From: Rhodobacteraceae bacterium HLUCCO07
GTDB lineage: Bacteria; Pseudomonadota; Alphaproteobacteria; Rhodobacterales; Rhodobacteraceae
DNA: 64,000 nucleotides
Direction of reading: 5' to 3'
Assembly (NCBI GenBank): GCA_001314705.1
Contig: LJSU01000021.1
Span: 53,742-117,741 of the forward strand
Each line of letters starts with the position of its first letter. Position 1 is the stretch's first letter. Below the pieces are notes generated by a model. That model saw only the letters and a list, made by a program, of their open reading frames with translations, did no database searches and had not been told where the DNA came from. Shown here one piece after another: positions 52,762 through 62,613 of the stretch. The translations under genes and the position numbers were made by a program.

Positions 52762-54181
52762 CGGTCAATTCCTTTCGTTTGGTCTCCTGATCGGCCTCGC
52801 CCGAGAGCGGGAGCGTGATGGACGCCCTCAACCCGCCCTCGAGACGGTTTTCCAGATGGATATCGCCACCATGGGCGCGGACTATGGAGCGCGCGATAGA
52901 CAGCCCCAGCCCATGTCCCCCCGTTTCCAGCGAGCGGGACTCCTCCAGCCGAAAGAAGGGGTCGAAGACCCGCTCGATCATCCCGGCCGGAATGCCGGGG
53001 CCCGTGTCGGTGACGTCGATCACCAGATGATCGCGCGCGCGATGCCATCCGACCCGCGCCGCGCCGCCATAGCGGATCGCATTCTCGATGACGTTGCGGA
53101 TCGCCCGGCGCAACGACAGGGGACGGATCCGGGCCCGCAGTTCAGGCCCGCCGGAGATTTCGAAGGCTTCCACCATGTCCCTGGACAACGCCTCCAGCCA
53201 GTCGGCGACCTGGATGGTCTGAGGGGGGTCCGACTCGCTTAGACCCTCGGCGAAGGTGAGCGTGGCCTCCGCCATCATCTGCATTTCTTCGATGGATTCG
53301 ATCAGGCTTTCGCGGGTCTCCTCGTCGTCCACAAGTTCAGCGCGGACCCTGAGTGCTGTCAACGGCGAGCGAAGGTCGTGACTGACTGCGGCCAAAAGCC
53401 GCGTGCGATCGACGACAAATCGGGTCAATCGCTCCTGCATCCGGTTGAACGCCGCCGTGAGGTCCCGCACCTCGGTCGGGCCGGCGACGGGCAGGCTGCC
53501 CGCATCCTCTCCGCGCCCCAACCGGTCTGCGGCACCGGAGAGACGCCGCAGCGGGCCAGTTAAACGCGTAAGCAGGAACCAGAAAACCGCGACGAGCAGG
53601 AGAGCAGCCGTTACCCCGAAAGACAGGATCGAGATACTGCGCCATTGCAGTGGCGGTCGCTCGAAGCGGGTCGCGACGTTGAGCCACTCCCCACCCGAGA
53701 GAGCGACGGAAAGCGTTAGCTCCACGGGTGTAATGCGCTCCCGCATCATCTGTCGGTGCATCCGGGCCATTTCGCCATCCACATCCAAATGCGCGGGCAA
53801 CATCGCCGGCATTTCGGCCTCACGCAGATTGACGCGAATTTCACGGCTGAAGCGCTCGTCGAGCAAGGCCCGCATCCGTGCCACCACCGCATCGCCGTGA
53901 TGGTGGTCAGGCGTGATTACCAGCGGTGCGGGCGCAAGATCGAAGCGCACCAGCGGCGAATTCGCCGCCCGTAGGATGGAATGGCGAAGCTCGGGCGGCG
54001 CCTCCTCGAGAAGTCGCACGACATTGGCCGCGCGCCCGGCCGCCTCCGCGCCGATTGCCGCACGCACGGCAAGACCGCGTTCATCGGTGAGCAGCCACAG
54101 GCTGACGACCTGAGCGATAACAAGGCAACCAAGGATCAGCAGCACGAGCTGCGCGCGCAAGCTTTTGAACAGGTGTCGCAT
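52670..54181 (-). CDS. Sensor histidine kinase, EnvZ/CusS type
   Basis: A 503-residue membrane kinase: first helix near residues 10-32, a periplasmic sensor domain (35-180, His-rich DHHHGD and MHRQMMRE), second helix (185-206), HAMP (207-260), the phosphoacceptor in AAVSHDLRSPLTALR (His268), and the ATPase domain with NVIENAIRYGG, DTGPGIPAGM and GGHGLGLSIA. The last 30 residues are polar and run through the start of the SHOCT gene. It starts at ATG 54181, sharing one base with the response regulator stop. Position among copper genes suggests a metal signal. Confidence 0.92.
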   Translation of the reverse strand: MRHLFKSLRAQLVLLILGCLVIAQVVSLWLLTDERGLAVRAAIGAEAAGRAANVVRLLEEAPPELRHSILRAANSPLVRFDLAPAPLVITPDHHHGDAVVARMRALLDERFSREIRVNLREAEMPAMLPAHLDVDGEMARMHRQMMRERITPVELTLSVALSGGEWLNVATRFERPPLQWRSISILSFGVTAALLLVAVFWFLLTRLTGPLRRLSGAADRLGRGEDAGSLPVAGPTEVRDLTAAFNRMQERLTRFVVDRTRLLAAVSHDLRSPLTALRVRAELVDDEETRESLIESIEEMQMMAEATLTFAEGLSESDPPQTIQVADWLEALSRDMVEAFEISGGPELRARIRPLSLRRAIRNVIENAIRYGGAARVGWHRARDHLVIDVTDTGPGIPAGMIERVFDPFFRLEESRSLETGGHGLGLSIARSIVRAHGGDIHLENRLEGGLRASITLPLSGEADQETKRKELTDDKNSDGDSTPPRIADAGGRGSRKRLAGET

Positions 54182-54903
54182 CAATCGATCACCTCGACAT
54201 CGGCTGCAAGGCAATAACCGCCATTGCGGACCGTGGTAATGATGGACGGACGCAAGGGGTCGGGTTCGACCTTGCGGCGCAGCCGACTGATCTGGTTATC
54301 GATGGTCCGGTCGAGAGGCCCCGCGGACCGTCCGGCGGTGAGATCAAGCAGTTGGTCGCGGCTCAGGATCGTGTGCGGTCGCTCAAGCAGGACTGTCAGC
54401 AGCCGCAGATCTGCGGTTGTCAGCTGCACACGGTTGCCATACGGGTCTTCAATAAAATGCGCGTCAGCGTTCAGAGTCAGTCCCGCGAACCGTGCCGTCT
54501 TGCCGGCGAGACTGCATGCCTCGGGCTCGGCCAGAGACGCACGCCGCAACACAGCCCTGATCCGCGCAAGCAGCTCACGCGGGTTGAAGGGTTTGGGGAG
54601 ATAATCGTCAGCGCCAATCTCAAGCCCGACGATCCGGTCCGTCTCCAGTCCAAGGGCGGTCAGCATGATGATCGGAAGGCGTCGTTTGGTCGAAAGCCTC
54701 TGACAGACGGAAAGCCCGTCCTCGCCCGGCATCATCACGTCGAGCACTATCAAGTCGAAATGTCCACCCGCCAGTTTGACGTCCATCTCGTGCGCGTCTT
54801 TAGCGGCTGTCGCCCGCATGCCGTTGCGCTCCAGAAAGCGGGTGACCGACTCCCGGATCTGGCGATGATCGTCGACGACGAGAATATGTGGAGCGTCTCC
54901 CAT
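54181..54903 (-). CDS. OmpR/PhoB family response regulator
   Basis: A 240-residue regulator. The receiver domain has DD at 11-12 and the phosphoacceptor Asp55 in LIVLDVMMPGEDG; the OmpR-type winged helix follows from about residue 140 (LTTADLRLLTVLLERPHTILSRDQLLDL and a wing YCLAADV). It is translationally coupled to the histidine kinase. An inverted repeat in the upstream region (54957-54995) is a likely site for autoregulation and for the divergent EF-hand gene. Confidence 0.94.
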   Translation of the reverse strand: MGDAPHILVVDDHRQIRESVTRFLERNGMRATAAKDAHEMDVKLAGGHFDLIVLDVMMPGEDGLSVCQRLSTKRRLPIIMLTALGLETDRIVGLEIGADDYLPKPFNPRELLARIRAVLRRASLAEPEACSLAGKTARFAGLTLNADAHFIEDPYGNRVQLTTADLRLLTVLLERPHTILSRDQLLDLTAGRSAGPLDRTIDNQISRLRRKVEPDPLRPSIITTVRNGGYCLAADVEVID

Positions 54904-54956
54904 GGTCTTTCCTTACATGCGTCGGAGACAAACCGTCAGCGGCCTAAATGTAATTA

Positions 54957-54995
54957 TTTGTATCAAAAAAGCATTCTGCGACATACGGATACAAA
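54957..54995. promoter_or_regulatory. Inverted repeat in the divergent region, putative regulator site
   Basis: TTTGTATC (54957-54964) and GATACAAA (54988-54995) are exact inverted copies 23 bases apart. They lie between the response regulator gene and the EF-hand gene, about 50-90 bases from each start. A GATATAGGTATC stretch with like half-sites lies before the His-rich gene at 51783. Confidence 0.5.
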
Positions 54996-55073
54996 ACAGA
55001 GAATGACGCGCGTTCCGGTTTCAATTCTAACACTTATGTCGGTTGTGCAATCAACAAGATGGAGGATTGAGAC

Positions 55074-55679
55074 ATGAAGATGCGGACAACACTTTCAGGC
55101 GCGGCACTTGCCCTGATAACTTTCGGCGGCGCGGCTGCGGCTGACAGCAACCACGGTCATGGTGGTCCCGGCACGGGCAGTCCCGGTGTCGGCAACAACG
55201 ACATGATGCAGATGATGATGCCCATGCATTCTGGCATGATGGGCGACGGTATGGGCATGATGCAGGGCGGCATGCCCGGCATGGGGTCCATGGGCGGCGC
55301 CGGTGGCATGATGGGCGGTGGTCTGATGCCGATGATGGAGGCGCTCGACGCAGACGGCGACGGCACCGTGACGCCGGAGGAGGCACGGGAAGGTCTCCAG
55401 GCCCTGCTCGCCGAATACGACGCCGATGGCGACGAGTCGCTTTCATTGGCCGAATTCGAAACCCTGCACAGCGCACTCATCCGCGAAACCATGGTAGACC
55501 GGTTCCAGTTCCTCGATGACGATGGCGATGGGCAGGTCACGGTAGGCGAGATCGTCAAACCCGCCAAACGAATGGAGCGAATGCAATCAATGCGCGAGCG
55601 CATGATGCAGGATGACGGCAACATGCCAGGTGCTGGCCCAATGGGCGAGCGTGGCCATGGCATGATGGACGACAACTGA
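55074..55679 (+). CDS. Secreted Met-rich EF-hand protein
   Basis: A 201-residue protein with a signal peptide (about 23 residues, AAAA-DSNHG). Residues 44-88 are a Met/Gly-rich run (MMQMMMPMHSGMMGDGMGMM and more). Three EF-hand loops follow: DADGDGTVTPEE (92-103), DADGDESLSLAE (116-127) and DDDGDGQVTVGE (148-159). The end is again Met-rich. The Met clusters suit Cu(I) binding and the EF hands calcium. It is divergent from the two-component system, which likely controls it. No similar well-characterised protein comes to mind. Confidence 0.85.
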   Translation: MKMRTTLSGAALALITFGGAAAADSNHGHGGPGTGSPGVGNNDMMQMMMPMHSGMMGDGMGMMQGGMPGMGSMGGAGGMMGGGLMPMMEALDADGDGTVTPEEAREGLQALLAEYDADGDESLSLAEFETLHSALIRETMVDRFQFLDDDGDGQVTVGEIVKPAKRMERMQSMRERMMQDDGNMPGAGPMGERGHGMMDDN

Positions 55680-55758
55680 GTCCGGAAATCCAGTAAAGAG
55701 CACAACCCCGGCCTCGTTCGGTTGAGGTCGGACGGTCGTTACCTTAGGAGATTACAGA

Positions 55759-56145
55759 ATGGGCTATACTCATGACCGGCTACTACCGGGAACCAATATC
55801 GATGAAGCGGAAAAGCGCGTGCGGGAGGCGCTGAAGATCAAGGGATTCGGTGTTCTGACCGAGATCGACGTCAAGGCGACGATGAAGCAGAAGATCGACG
55901 GTGACATGGATGGCTACAAGATCCTCGGCGCCTGCAACCCCAACATGGCGTGGGACGCGATGGGACTTGAGCCGCGCATCGGGGCGATGCTGCCCTGCAA
56001 CGTAATCCTGCGTAGCGTCAACGGCGGAACGGAGGTCAGCGCCATCGACCCCGTCGCCTCCATGTCGGCAGTCGAGAACGCCGAGCTTCACCAGGTGGCC
56101 GCTCAGGTGCGTGACATGCTTGTCGAAGCCGTTGACACAGCCTGA
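55759..56145 (+). CDS. DUF302 family protein
   Basis: A 128-residue protein with the DUF302 pattern: EAEKRVREALKIKGFGVLTEIDVKATM, then ILGACNPNMAWDAMGLEPRIGAMLPCNVILR with two conserved cysteines. DUF302 proteins form a small beta/alpha fold and are often found beside copper or heavy-metal genes; their activity is unknown. TTAGGAGATT precedes the start. It lies 79 bases after the EF-hand gene. Confidence 0.88.
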   Translation: MGYTHDRLLPGTNIDEAEKRVREALKIKGFGVLTEIDVKATMKQKIDGDMDGYKILGACNPNMAWDAMGLEPRIGAMLPCNVILRSVNGGTEVSAIDPVASMSAVENAELHQVAAQVRDMLVEAVDTA

Positions 56146-56319
56146 CCGAGAAGGCTTGGCATGTCGATGCACTTGCACCGTCGGAGCCTGATCGTTCGAC
56201 TTGCGTCTGCTGCGCTGCCGCAGGTCCTTGCGTGACATGCTCTCCTGCCGGAAGGCGCGGGGCATCGGTCTTGCACCGACGGCGCGCCTCTCGGCCCCGC
56301 TGCTGTTTTGGCGATATCC

Positions 56320-57021
56320 ATGCGACCGCTTAGAAGAAACATGCTCGTGTTCGTCGGACTTGGCGCCATGGCAATCGGGATCATGGTTTGGCTCAAGATC
56401 GAGTGGCCCGCCAGCATCGACCGGGAGGCTGCGGCGCTTTGGATCGAAAACACCGGTGCGTGGGGCCCCGCCGCAATCATCGGTTTGATGACGATAGCCG
56501 TGGTGGCCAGCCCCATCCCGAGCGCTCCCATCGCGCTGGCGGCCGGTGCCGCCTACGGCCATTACGCCGGAACGCTCTATGTTGCAATTGGATCGGAACT
56601 CGGGGCTCTGATCGCCTTCGGCCTCGCACGGGTTCTGGGGCACGATGTCTTGCGGCGGGTTTTTGGTGACCGCGTCGATGCTGGGTTGCTCGGGTCGCAG
56701 GCCGCGTTGACCGCGACGGTTTTCGCCAGCCGCCTGTTGCCGTTCGTGTCTTTCGACGCGATGAGCTATGCGGCCGGGCTGAGCGGTCTGCATGCATGGC
56801 GTTTCGCACTGGCCACCCTGGCCGGAATCCTGCCGGCAAGCTTTGTGCTGGCCCACTTCGGAAGCGTCACAGTGGATGGAAATTTCGGGGCGAGCGAGTG
56901 GATCGCCATCGGCCTCGGACTGGCGGCGGGGCTTCCATTGCTCGCACTCGCCCTCGGACGAAAGAGGCGATCGCGGGCCGCAGGCAAAGGCGCATCTGCC
57001 ATCGAGGGAAACGGACCATGA
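56320..57021 (+). CDS. TVP38/TMEM64 family (DedA-like) membrane protein
   Basis: A 233-residue membrane protein with about six hydrophobic segments. The GxxxGGxxF-type region of the VTT/DedA family is seen as SPIPSAPIALAAGAAYGHYAGTLYVAIGSELGALIAF (positions near 65-100) and a later RLLPFVSFDAMSYAAGLSG. Such proteins may act as lipid scramblases or transporters. It starts at ATG 56320. It overlaps the next APC gene by 4 bases, so they are co-translated. Confidence 0.85.
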   Translation: MRPLRRNMLVFVGLGAMAIGIMVWLKIEWPASIDREAAALWIENTGAWGPAAIIGLMTIAVVASPIPSAPIALAAGAAYGHYAGTLYVAIGSELGALIAFGLARVLGHDVLRRVFGDRVDAGLLGSQAALTATVFASRLLPFVSFDAMSYAAGLSGLHAWRFALATLAGILPASFVLAHFGSVTVDGNFGASEWIAIGLGLAAGLPLLALALGRKRRSRAAGKGASAIEGNGP

Positions 57022-58367
57022 AATCGAGCTACGAAAGAAACAGCCTTTCACTCTACGATGCCGTGGCGATGGGCACCGGTGTCATGATCGGTGCCGGCAT
57101 TCTGGCATTGACCGGGCAGATCGCGGAGCTTGCGGGCGCGTTCTTTCCGCTGGCCTTTCTGGCGGGCGCACTCGTGACCGGTTTCAGCGCCTATACCTAC
57201 GTCAAGATGTCGAACGCCTACCCGTCTGCGGGCGGTATCGGAATGATCCTGACCAAGGCCTATGGTCCGAACACCGTCGCGGCGGGGGCCGCGCTCCTCA
57301 TGGCGCTGTCGATGGTCATCAACGAAAGCCTCGTCGCGCGGACCTTTGCGACCTACCTGATGCGTGGTCTCGGGATCGATCCCGAGGGCTGGCCCGTTCC
57401 CGCCATCGGCTTGGGTCTCATCGTCTTCGCCTACCTCGTGAATGCGGCCGGTAACCGCTCCGTGGGACTCCTCTCGCAGCTCATGGCGGTGCTCAAGGTT
57501 GGCGGGATCGCCGCCTTCGGGATTGCCGGGCTCTGGGCCGGGGGCAACTCGTTCGAAGCGACGAGCAATGGCAACGGAAGTGCTGTGGGCGGTTTCATCG
57601 CCTCAGTGGCGCTTGCGATCCTGGCCTTCAAGGGCTTCACCACGATCACGAATTCCGGCGCCGAAATCACCGACCCGCATCGCAATGTCGGGCGCGCGAT
57701 CATCATCTCCATTGCGATCTGCGTCGTAGTCTACCTCTTGGTGGCACTGGCGGTCGGCTCCAGCCTACCGCTCGACCGTATTGTCGCGGCAAAGGATTAT
57801 GCGCTCGCCGAGGCGGCCGAGCCGGCGCTCGGCCGGGTCGGCTTCTACCTGACGGTGGCGTTGGCACTGGTCGCGACGGCGTCCGGCGTGATCGCCAGCA
57901 TCTTCGCGGTCTCGCGGATGCTGGCTATGCTGACCGACATGAAGCTGATCCCGCACAGCCATTTCGGCATGCCAGGCACGATCCGCAACCATACGCTCGT
58001 CTACACGGTGGTGATCGCCGGCGCGCTGACGATCTTCTTCGATCTCAGCCGGATCGCCTCGCTCGGGGCCTTCTTCTACCTCGTGATGGATATCCTGATC
58101 CATTGGGGCGTCTGGCGGAACCTGCGGGAAGACATTGGTGCACGGGGATGGGCCCTGCTGACCGCGATCGCGCTGGACGCAGTGGTTCTCGCGGCCTTCG
58201 CCGCGCTCAAATGGCAGAGCGACCCGCTGATCGTGGTGATCGCTCTGGTGGGCATGGTTGCCGTGTTCCTGTTCGAGCGCGTCTTCCTCGCACTCAATCC
58301 GCCTCCGCGCGAAGCGGCCCACGGCGAGCATGGGTCCGCATACGAAAAACACCAATCCGCCCCCTGA
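57018..58367 (+). CDS. APC family amino acid/cation permease
   Basis: A 449-residue transporter with about 12 helices. The APC core is seen at SLYDAVAMGTGVMIGAGILALTG (TM1, unwound GIGAGI-type motif) and FKGFTTITNSGAEITDPHRNVGRAI (TM6-7). The C-terminal tail is His/Glu-rich (HGEHGSAYEKHQ). Start ATG 57018 overlaps the TVP38 stop. The placement before a copper ATPase is unusual for an amino acid permease; substrate is not known. Confidence 0.88.
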   Translation: MKSSYERNSLSLYDAVAMGTGVMIGAGILALTGQIAELAGAFFPLAFLAGALVTGFSAYTYVKMSNAYPSAGGIGMILTKAYGPNTVAAGAALLMALSMVINESLVARTFATYLMRGLGIDPEGWPVPAIGLGLIVFAYLVNAAGNRSVGLLSQLMAVLKVGGIAAFGIAGLWAGGNSFEATSNGNGSAVGGFIASVALAILAFKGFTTITNSGAEITDPHRNVGRAIIISIAICVVVYLLVALAVGSSLPLDRIVAAKDYALAEAAEPALGRVGFYLTVALALVATASGVIASIFAVSRMLAMLTDMKLIPHSHFGMPGTIRNHTLVYTVVIAGALTIFFDLSRIASLGAFFYLVMDILIHWGVWRNLREDIGARGWALLTAIALDAVVLAAFAALKWQSDPLIVVIALVGMVAVFLFERVFLALNPPPREAAHGEHGSAYEKHQSAP

Positions 58368-58418
58368 CCATCCAGTTACTGGAAGCCTCATGTGCGCACG
58401 AAAGGATAGGATATTCCC

Positions 58419-60746
58419 ATGGCAAGCAACCATCATCACGACCCTGACATCGCACCGGGCGCGGAGACCGCGACAGACCCGGTCTGCGGCATGAAGGTGG
58501 AAATCAACGAAAGCACCCACATCCACGACTACGGCGGCGAGACTTTCCATTTCTGCTCGGCCGGCTGCGAGGAGAAGTTCGACGCCGATCCGTACTTCTA
58601 TGCCTCCGGCAACGCGAAGAAGGCCGTACAGAAAGCGACGCCCGGCACGCAATACACCTGCCCGATGCACCCCCAGATCGTCCGCGACGAACCAGGCAGC
58701 TGCCCGATCTGCGGCATGGCGCTGGAACCCGTATTGCCGTCGGATGAGCCAAGCGACGAGCTCGTCGACTTCACGCGACGCATGTGGATCTCGGTAGCGG
58801 CGGCGGTGCCGCTTGTCATCATCACGATGGGCGAGCTTGTCGGGCTCGACGTGCGCGGGTGGATGGGACACCGCCTTTCGGTCTATGCGGAGTTCGTGCT
58901 GGCGACCCCGGTGATCCTCTGGGCGGCGCTGCCGTTCTTCTGGCGCGGGATCGACTCGATCCGCAACGTCTCGCCCAACATGTGGACACTGATCGCGCTC
59001 GGGGTCGGTGCCGCGTATCTCTATTCGCTGGTTGCGACCTTCGCACCAGACGTGTTCCCCGAGCAGTACCGGATGGGTCACGGGGTCGGAACCTATTTCG
59101 AGGCGGCGGTGGTGATCGTGGCGCTGGTCTTCGTGGGCCAGGTGCTGGAGCTGCGCGCGCGAGAACGCACAGGCGATGCGATCCGGGCACTACTCGACCT
59201 CGCGCCCAAGACCGCACGGCGGATCCTGCCGGATGGCTCGGAATACGACGCGCCGCTCGAGAACATCGTCGAAGGCGACCTGCTGCGCGTTCGGCCCGGC
59301 GACAGCGTGCCGGTGGACGGCGAGGTGGTCGAGGGCCGCTCCTCGGTCGACGAGAGCATGATCACGGGCGAGCCGGTGCCAGTGGAGAAGGTCGAGGGCG
59401 ACCGCGTCACCGGCGGCACGATCAACAAGAACGGGACACTGGCGGTCCGCACGACACAGGTGGGTGCGGACACGGTGCTGTCGCAGATCGTCGAGATGGT
59501 CGCGGGGGCGCGGCGGTCGCGGGCGCCGATCCAGGGGCTCGCGGACAGGGTCTCCTCGGTCTTTGTGCCGACGGTGGTGCTGGTGGCGATCATCGCCTTC
59601 GGCGTCTGGCTCTGGGCCGGGCCCGAGCCGGCACTGGCCTTCGCCATCGCCTCGGCCGTCTCGGTCCTGATCATCGCCTGCCCCTGCGCGCTAGGTCTCG
59701 CCACGCCGATCTCGATCACCACGGCCGCCGGCCGAGGCGCGCAGGCGGGCGTCCTGATTAAGGACGCCGAGGCGCTGGAACGGATGGCGCGAGTTGATAC
59801 GGTGATCGTCGACAAGACCGGCACGCTGACCGAGGGCAAGCCGCGACTGACCGATGTGGTAGCGCTCCATGGCGACGAGGCGGAGGTGCTGGGCCTTGCC
59901 GCAGCGCTTGAGCGCGGCTCGGAGCATCCGCTGGCCGAGGCGATTGTGGCCGGCGCGAAGGACCGCGGCCTTTCGCCCGGGTCGGCGGAGGATTTCGAGG
60001 CGGTGACGGGTAAGGGCGTGCACGGCACCGTCGGGGGGCGCAAGGTCGCACTCGGCAATGCCGCCATGATGTCGAGCCTCGGGCTCGCAGTAGACGAGGC
60101 CGAAGCCCAGGCGGACACGCTGCGCGCGGACGGTAAGACCGCCATGTTCGTCGCGGTGGATGGGGCGCTGGCCGGAATCGTCGCCGTGGCCGATCCGATC
60201 AAGGAGACCACGGAGGCCGCGATCCGCAACCTTCACGCGTTGGGCATGACCATCATCATGGCCACCGGCGACAACCGGCGCACGGCCGAGGCGGTTGCGG
60301 CGAAGCTCGGCATCGACGAGGTGCGCGCGGGCGTCCAGCCGGAGGACAAGCAGAAGCTGATCGAGGAGCTGCGCGTGAAAGGCGCCTCGGTTGCGATGGC
60401 CGGCGACGGGGTGAACGACGCCCCAGCGCTCGCCGCCGCCGATGTCGGCATTGCCATGAGCACCGGCGCCGACGTCGCCGTGGAAAGCGCCGGGATCACG
60501 CTCATGCGCGGCGACCTCGTCGGCCTCGTGCGGGCGCGGAAACTGGCCGTCGCCACGCTTCGGAACATCAAGCAGAACCTATTCTTCGCATTCGTCTACA
60601 ACGCCGCAGGCGTTCCTATCGCCGCCGGCGTGCTCTATCCCCTGACCGGCCTCCTACTCTCGCCTATGATCGCGGCGGCCGCAATGAGCCTTTCCTCGGT
60701 CTCAGTCATCTCCAATGCTCTGCGGCTGAGGCGGTTCGACCTCTGA
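58419..60746 (+). CDS. copA: Copper-translocating P-type ATPase
   Basis: A 775-residue P1B-ATPase that pumps Cu(I) out of the cytoplasm. Instead of the common CxxC ferredoxin-like domains it has a YHS domain ([17 protein letters not shown], 20-62) and a heavy-metal-binding [15 protein letters not shown] domain (79-100). Further on: TGEP (316-319), the CPC motif (421-423), DKTGT with Asp465, and [24 protein letters not shown] in a copper-type frame supports Cu(I) (or Ag) export. It lies 52 bases after the APC gene and precedes a DUF411 gene. Confidence 0.95.
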   Translation: MASNHHHDPDIAPGAETATDPVCGMKVEINESTHIHDYGGETFHFCSAGCEEKFDADPYFYASGNAKKAVQKATPGTQYTCPMHPQIVRDEPGSCPICGMALEPVLPSDEPSDELVDFTRRMWISVAAAVPLVIITMGELVGLDVRGWMGHRLSVYAEFVLATPVILWAALPFFWRGIDSIRNVSPNMWTLIALGVGAAYLYSLVATFAPDVFPEQYRMGHGVGTYFEAAVVIVALVFVGQVLELRARERTGDAIRALLDLAPKTARRILPDGSEYDAPLENIVEGDLLRVRPGDSVPVDGEVVEGRSSVDESMITGEPVPVEKVEGDRVTGGTINKNGTLAVRTTQVGADTVLSQIVEMVAGARRSRAPIQGLADRVSSVFVPTVVLVAIIAFGVWLWAGPEPALAFAIASAVSVLIIACPCALGLATPISITTAAGRGAQAGVLIKDAEALERMARVDTVIVDKTGTLTEGKPRLTDVVALHGDEAEVLGLAAALERGSEHPLAEAIVAGAKDRGLSPGSAEDFEAVTGKGVHGTVGGRKVALGNAAMMSSLGLAVDEAEAQADTLRADGKTAMFVAVDGALAGIVAVADPIKETTEAAIRNLHALGMTIIMATGDNRRTAEAVAAKLGIDEVRAGVQPEDKQKLIEELRVKGASVAMAGDGVNDAPALAAADVGIAMSTGADVAVESAGITLMRGDLVGLVRARKLAVATLRNIKQNLFFAFVYNAAGVPIAAGVLYPLTGLLLSPMIAAAAMSLSSVSVISNALRLRRFDL

Positions 60747-60788
60747 GCCGACACCACAAGTCCAAACCGATACGGAAAGGAAGACCAG

Positions 60789-61295
60789 ATGATTCAGGAC
60801 ATTCTATCGAGACGCGCGGTTTTGATTAGCGGAGCAACGCTATTGGCAGCATCGCCCCTGCGGACATTCGCGCAGTCCGGCGGACCGTCGATCCACGTGC
60901 TGAAGGACCCGAATTGTGGCTGCTGCTCGGCCTGGATCGTGCTCCTTGAGGGCGACGGCTTCCTCGTCACGACCGAGGCAAGCGCGGGGACCCTGCTCAT
61001 GCGCTACAAGTCCGAGAACGGCATCCCGCAAGACATGGTCTCGTGCCACACGGGCCGTGTCGAAGGTTACATGATCGAAGGTCACGTGCCGGCCGCCGAT
61101 ATTCGGCGCCTTCTGGAGGAACGCCCCGATGCCGTCGGTCTGGCCGTTCCGGGCATGCCCTACGGCTCGCCCGGCATGGGACCGGAAAGCGAACGCGAGG
61201 CCTACGACGTGTTCCTTATTCGACGCGATGGCGGCACCGAGGTGTTCACGAGCTACGGGTCTGCCAGACCTCGAAGGCCACCCTCAGAGCTGTGA
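60789..61295 (+). CDS. DUF411 family protein (copper-related)
   Basis: A 168-residue secreted protein; signal peptide near LLAASPLRTFAQ, then DPNCGCCSAW (Cys43, Cys45, Cys46) and MVSCHTGRVEGYMIEGHVPA. These cysteines and histidines fit metal binding. DUF411 proteins are common beside copper ATPases and are thought to handle copper in the periplasm. It is 42 bases after copA with GGAAAGG upstream, probably in the same operon. Its last 12 bases overlap the convergent MFS gene. Confidence 0.9.
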   Translation: MIQDILSRRAVLISGATLLAASPLRTFAQSGGPSIHVLKDPNCGCCSAWIVLLEGDGFLVTTEASAGTLLMRYKSENGIPQDMVSCHTGRVEGYMIEGHVPAADIRRLLEERPDAVGLAVPGMPYGSPGMGPESEREAYDVFLIRRDGGTEVFTSYGSARPRRPPSEL

Positions 61296-62603
61296 TGCCC
61301 AACGCGGATGCTCTTCATCCACGACGAAAGGATGAGCGTGGCGCCGCACGCCGTGCAGGTGCGGGTGATCCAGCGGCAGGTTCTCGTGTGTGTGTTCGAA
61401 GCTATCCGGATCACCCGATGGCCAGAGGCGCAGGGCGGCCAGCGCGCCGATGCCAGCCAGTGCCGCCAGCAGCCCCAGCGCCATGACAGAGCCGAACCGC
61501 GTCATCAGCCAGCCCGCGAGCGGATAGGTCACCAGCCAGCAGGCGTGGCTGAGCGCGAACTGCGCCGCGAAGAGCGCCGGGCGGTCCTCTGCGTGCGCGG
61601 AGCGGCGCAGAAGCCGGCCAGAAGGCGTCAGCACCGTCGAATAGCCCAACCCTACCATCAGCCATGCGCCCAGTAGGAAGGGCCAGTCGAGGCCGATGGT
61701 CGCGATCTCTATGGCAAGCGCAAGCAGCGTCAGCACCAACAGCGCCGCACCCGCGACCATGACCGGTCGGTCCGGCACGCAGTCCAGAAGCGTTGGCAGA
61801 ACGAGTGCCGCCAGCATCGACCCCGCGCCGAAGGCGAACATGGTCCAGGCTAGCGCGGACGCATCCAGCCCCAGCGTGCCGCGCACCAGAACCACGGAAT
61901 TGACCAGAACCATCGCGCCCGCCGCGGCGGCGGCCATGTTCAGCGCCAGCAACCCACGCAGCCGCGGCGTGGTGAGGTAGATGCGGATGCCGCGGGTCGT
62001 GCGGTCGTAGATGCCGCGCGGCTGCGACGGTTTCGGGCTGGGCAGCAGGACCGAGACGACCAGCGCGGCGGAGGCCGCAAACCCGACGACCGTGCCGAGG
62101 AATAAGGAATTGTAGCTCATGACAGCGAGCAACAGCCCCGCCAGCATCGGGCTGGCGATGTTCTCCAGATCGTAGGCCAATCGCGAGAGCGACAGCGCCC
62201 GGGTGTAGCGCGCCTCGTCCGGCAACACGTCCGGGATGGTCGCCTGAAAGGTCGGCGTGAACGCCGCCGAGGCCGATTGCAGCAGGAAGATCAGAATGTA
62301 GACCTGCCAGACCTCGGTGACGAAGGGCAGGCACAGCGCCACGCCCCCCCGCACCAGATCCAGCGCGACCAGGAATGCCCGCCGGTTCACCCGGTTGGCA
62401 AAAGCCCCCGCGATGGGCGCGATGCCCACATAGGCCACCATCTTGATGGTGAAGACTGTGCCCAGCACCATTGCCGCGTTCTCACCCGCGAGGTCAAAGG
62501 CGAGAAGCCCCAGCGCGACCGTTGCCAGCCCGGTGCCCAGAAGCGCCACGACCTGCGCGACGAAGAGATGGCGATAGGTGCGGTCGGCAAGGATTTCCAG
62601 CAC
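61284..62603 (-). CDS. MFS exporter with His-rich C-terminal tail (NreB-like)
   Basis: A 439-residue major facilitator protein with about 12 helices (for example LFVAQVVALLGTGLATVALGLLAF and an MFS loop DRRVNRRAF-type region). The last 40 residues are His-rich (around 405-430, with HTHENLPLDHPHLHG), a feature of nickel/cobalt exporters such as NreB. It is read with the CsoR/RcnR gene, 10 bases after it. Function as a Ni/Co exporter is an inference from tail and neighbour. Confidence 0.85.
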   Translation of the reverse strand: MLEILADRTYRHLFVAQVVALLGTGLATVALGLLAFDLAGENAAMVLGTVFTIKMVAYVGIAPIAGAFANRVNRRAFLVALDLVRGGVALCLPFVTEVWQVYILIFLLQSASAAFTPTFQATIPDVLPDEARYTRALSLSRLAYDLENIASPMLAGLLLAVMSYNSLFLGTVVGFAASAALVVSVLLPSPKPSQPRGIYDRTTRGIRIYLTTPRLRGLLALNMAAAAAGAMVLVNSVVLVRGTLGLDASALAWTMFAFGAGSMLAALVLPTLLDCVPDRPVMVAGAALLVLTLLALAIEIATIGLDWPFLLGAWLMVGLGYSTVLTPSGRLLRRSAHAEDRPALFAAQFALSHACWLVTYPLAGWLMTRFGSVMALGLLAALAGIGALAALRLWPSGDPDSFEHTHENLPLDHPHLHGVRRHAHPFVVDEEHPRWASQL

Positions 62604-62613
62604 GGGGGTGACC

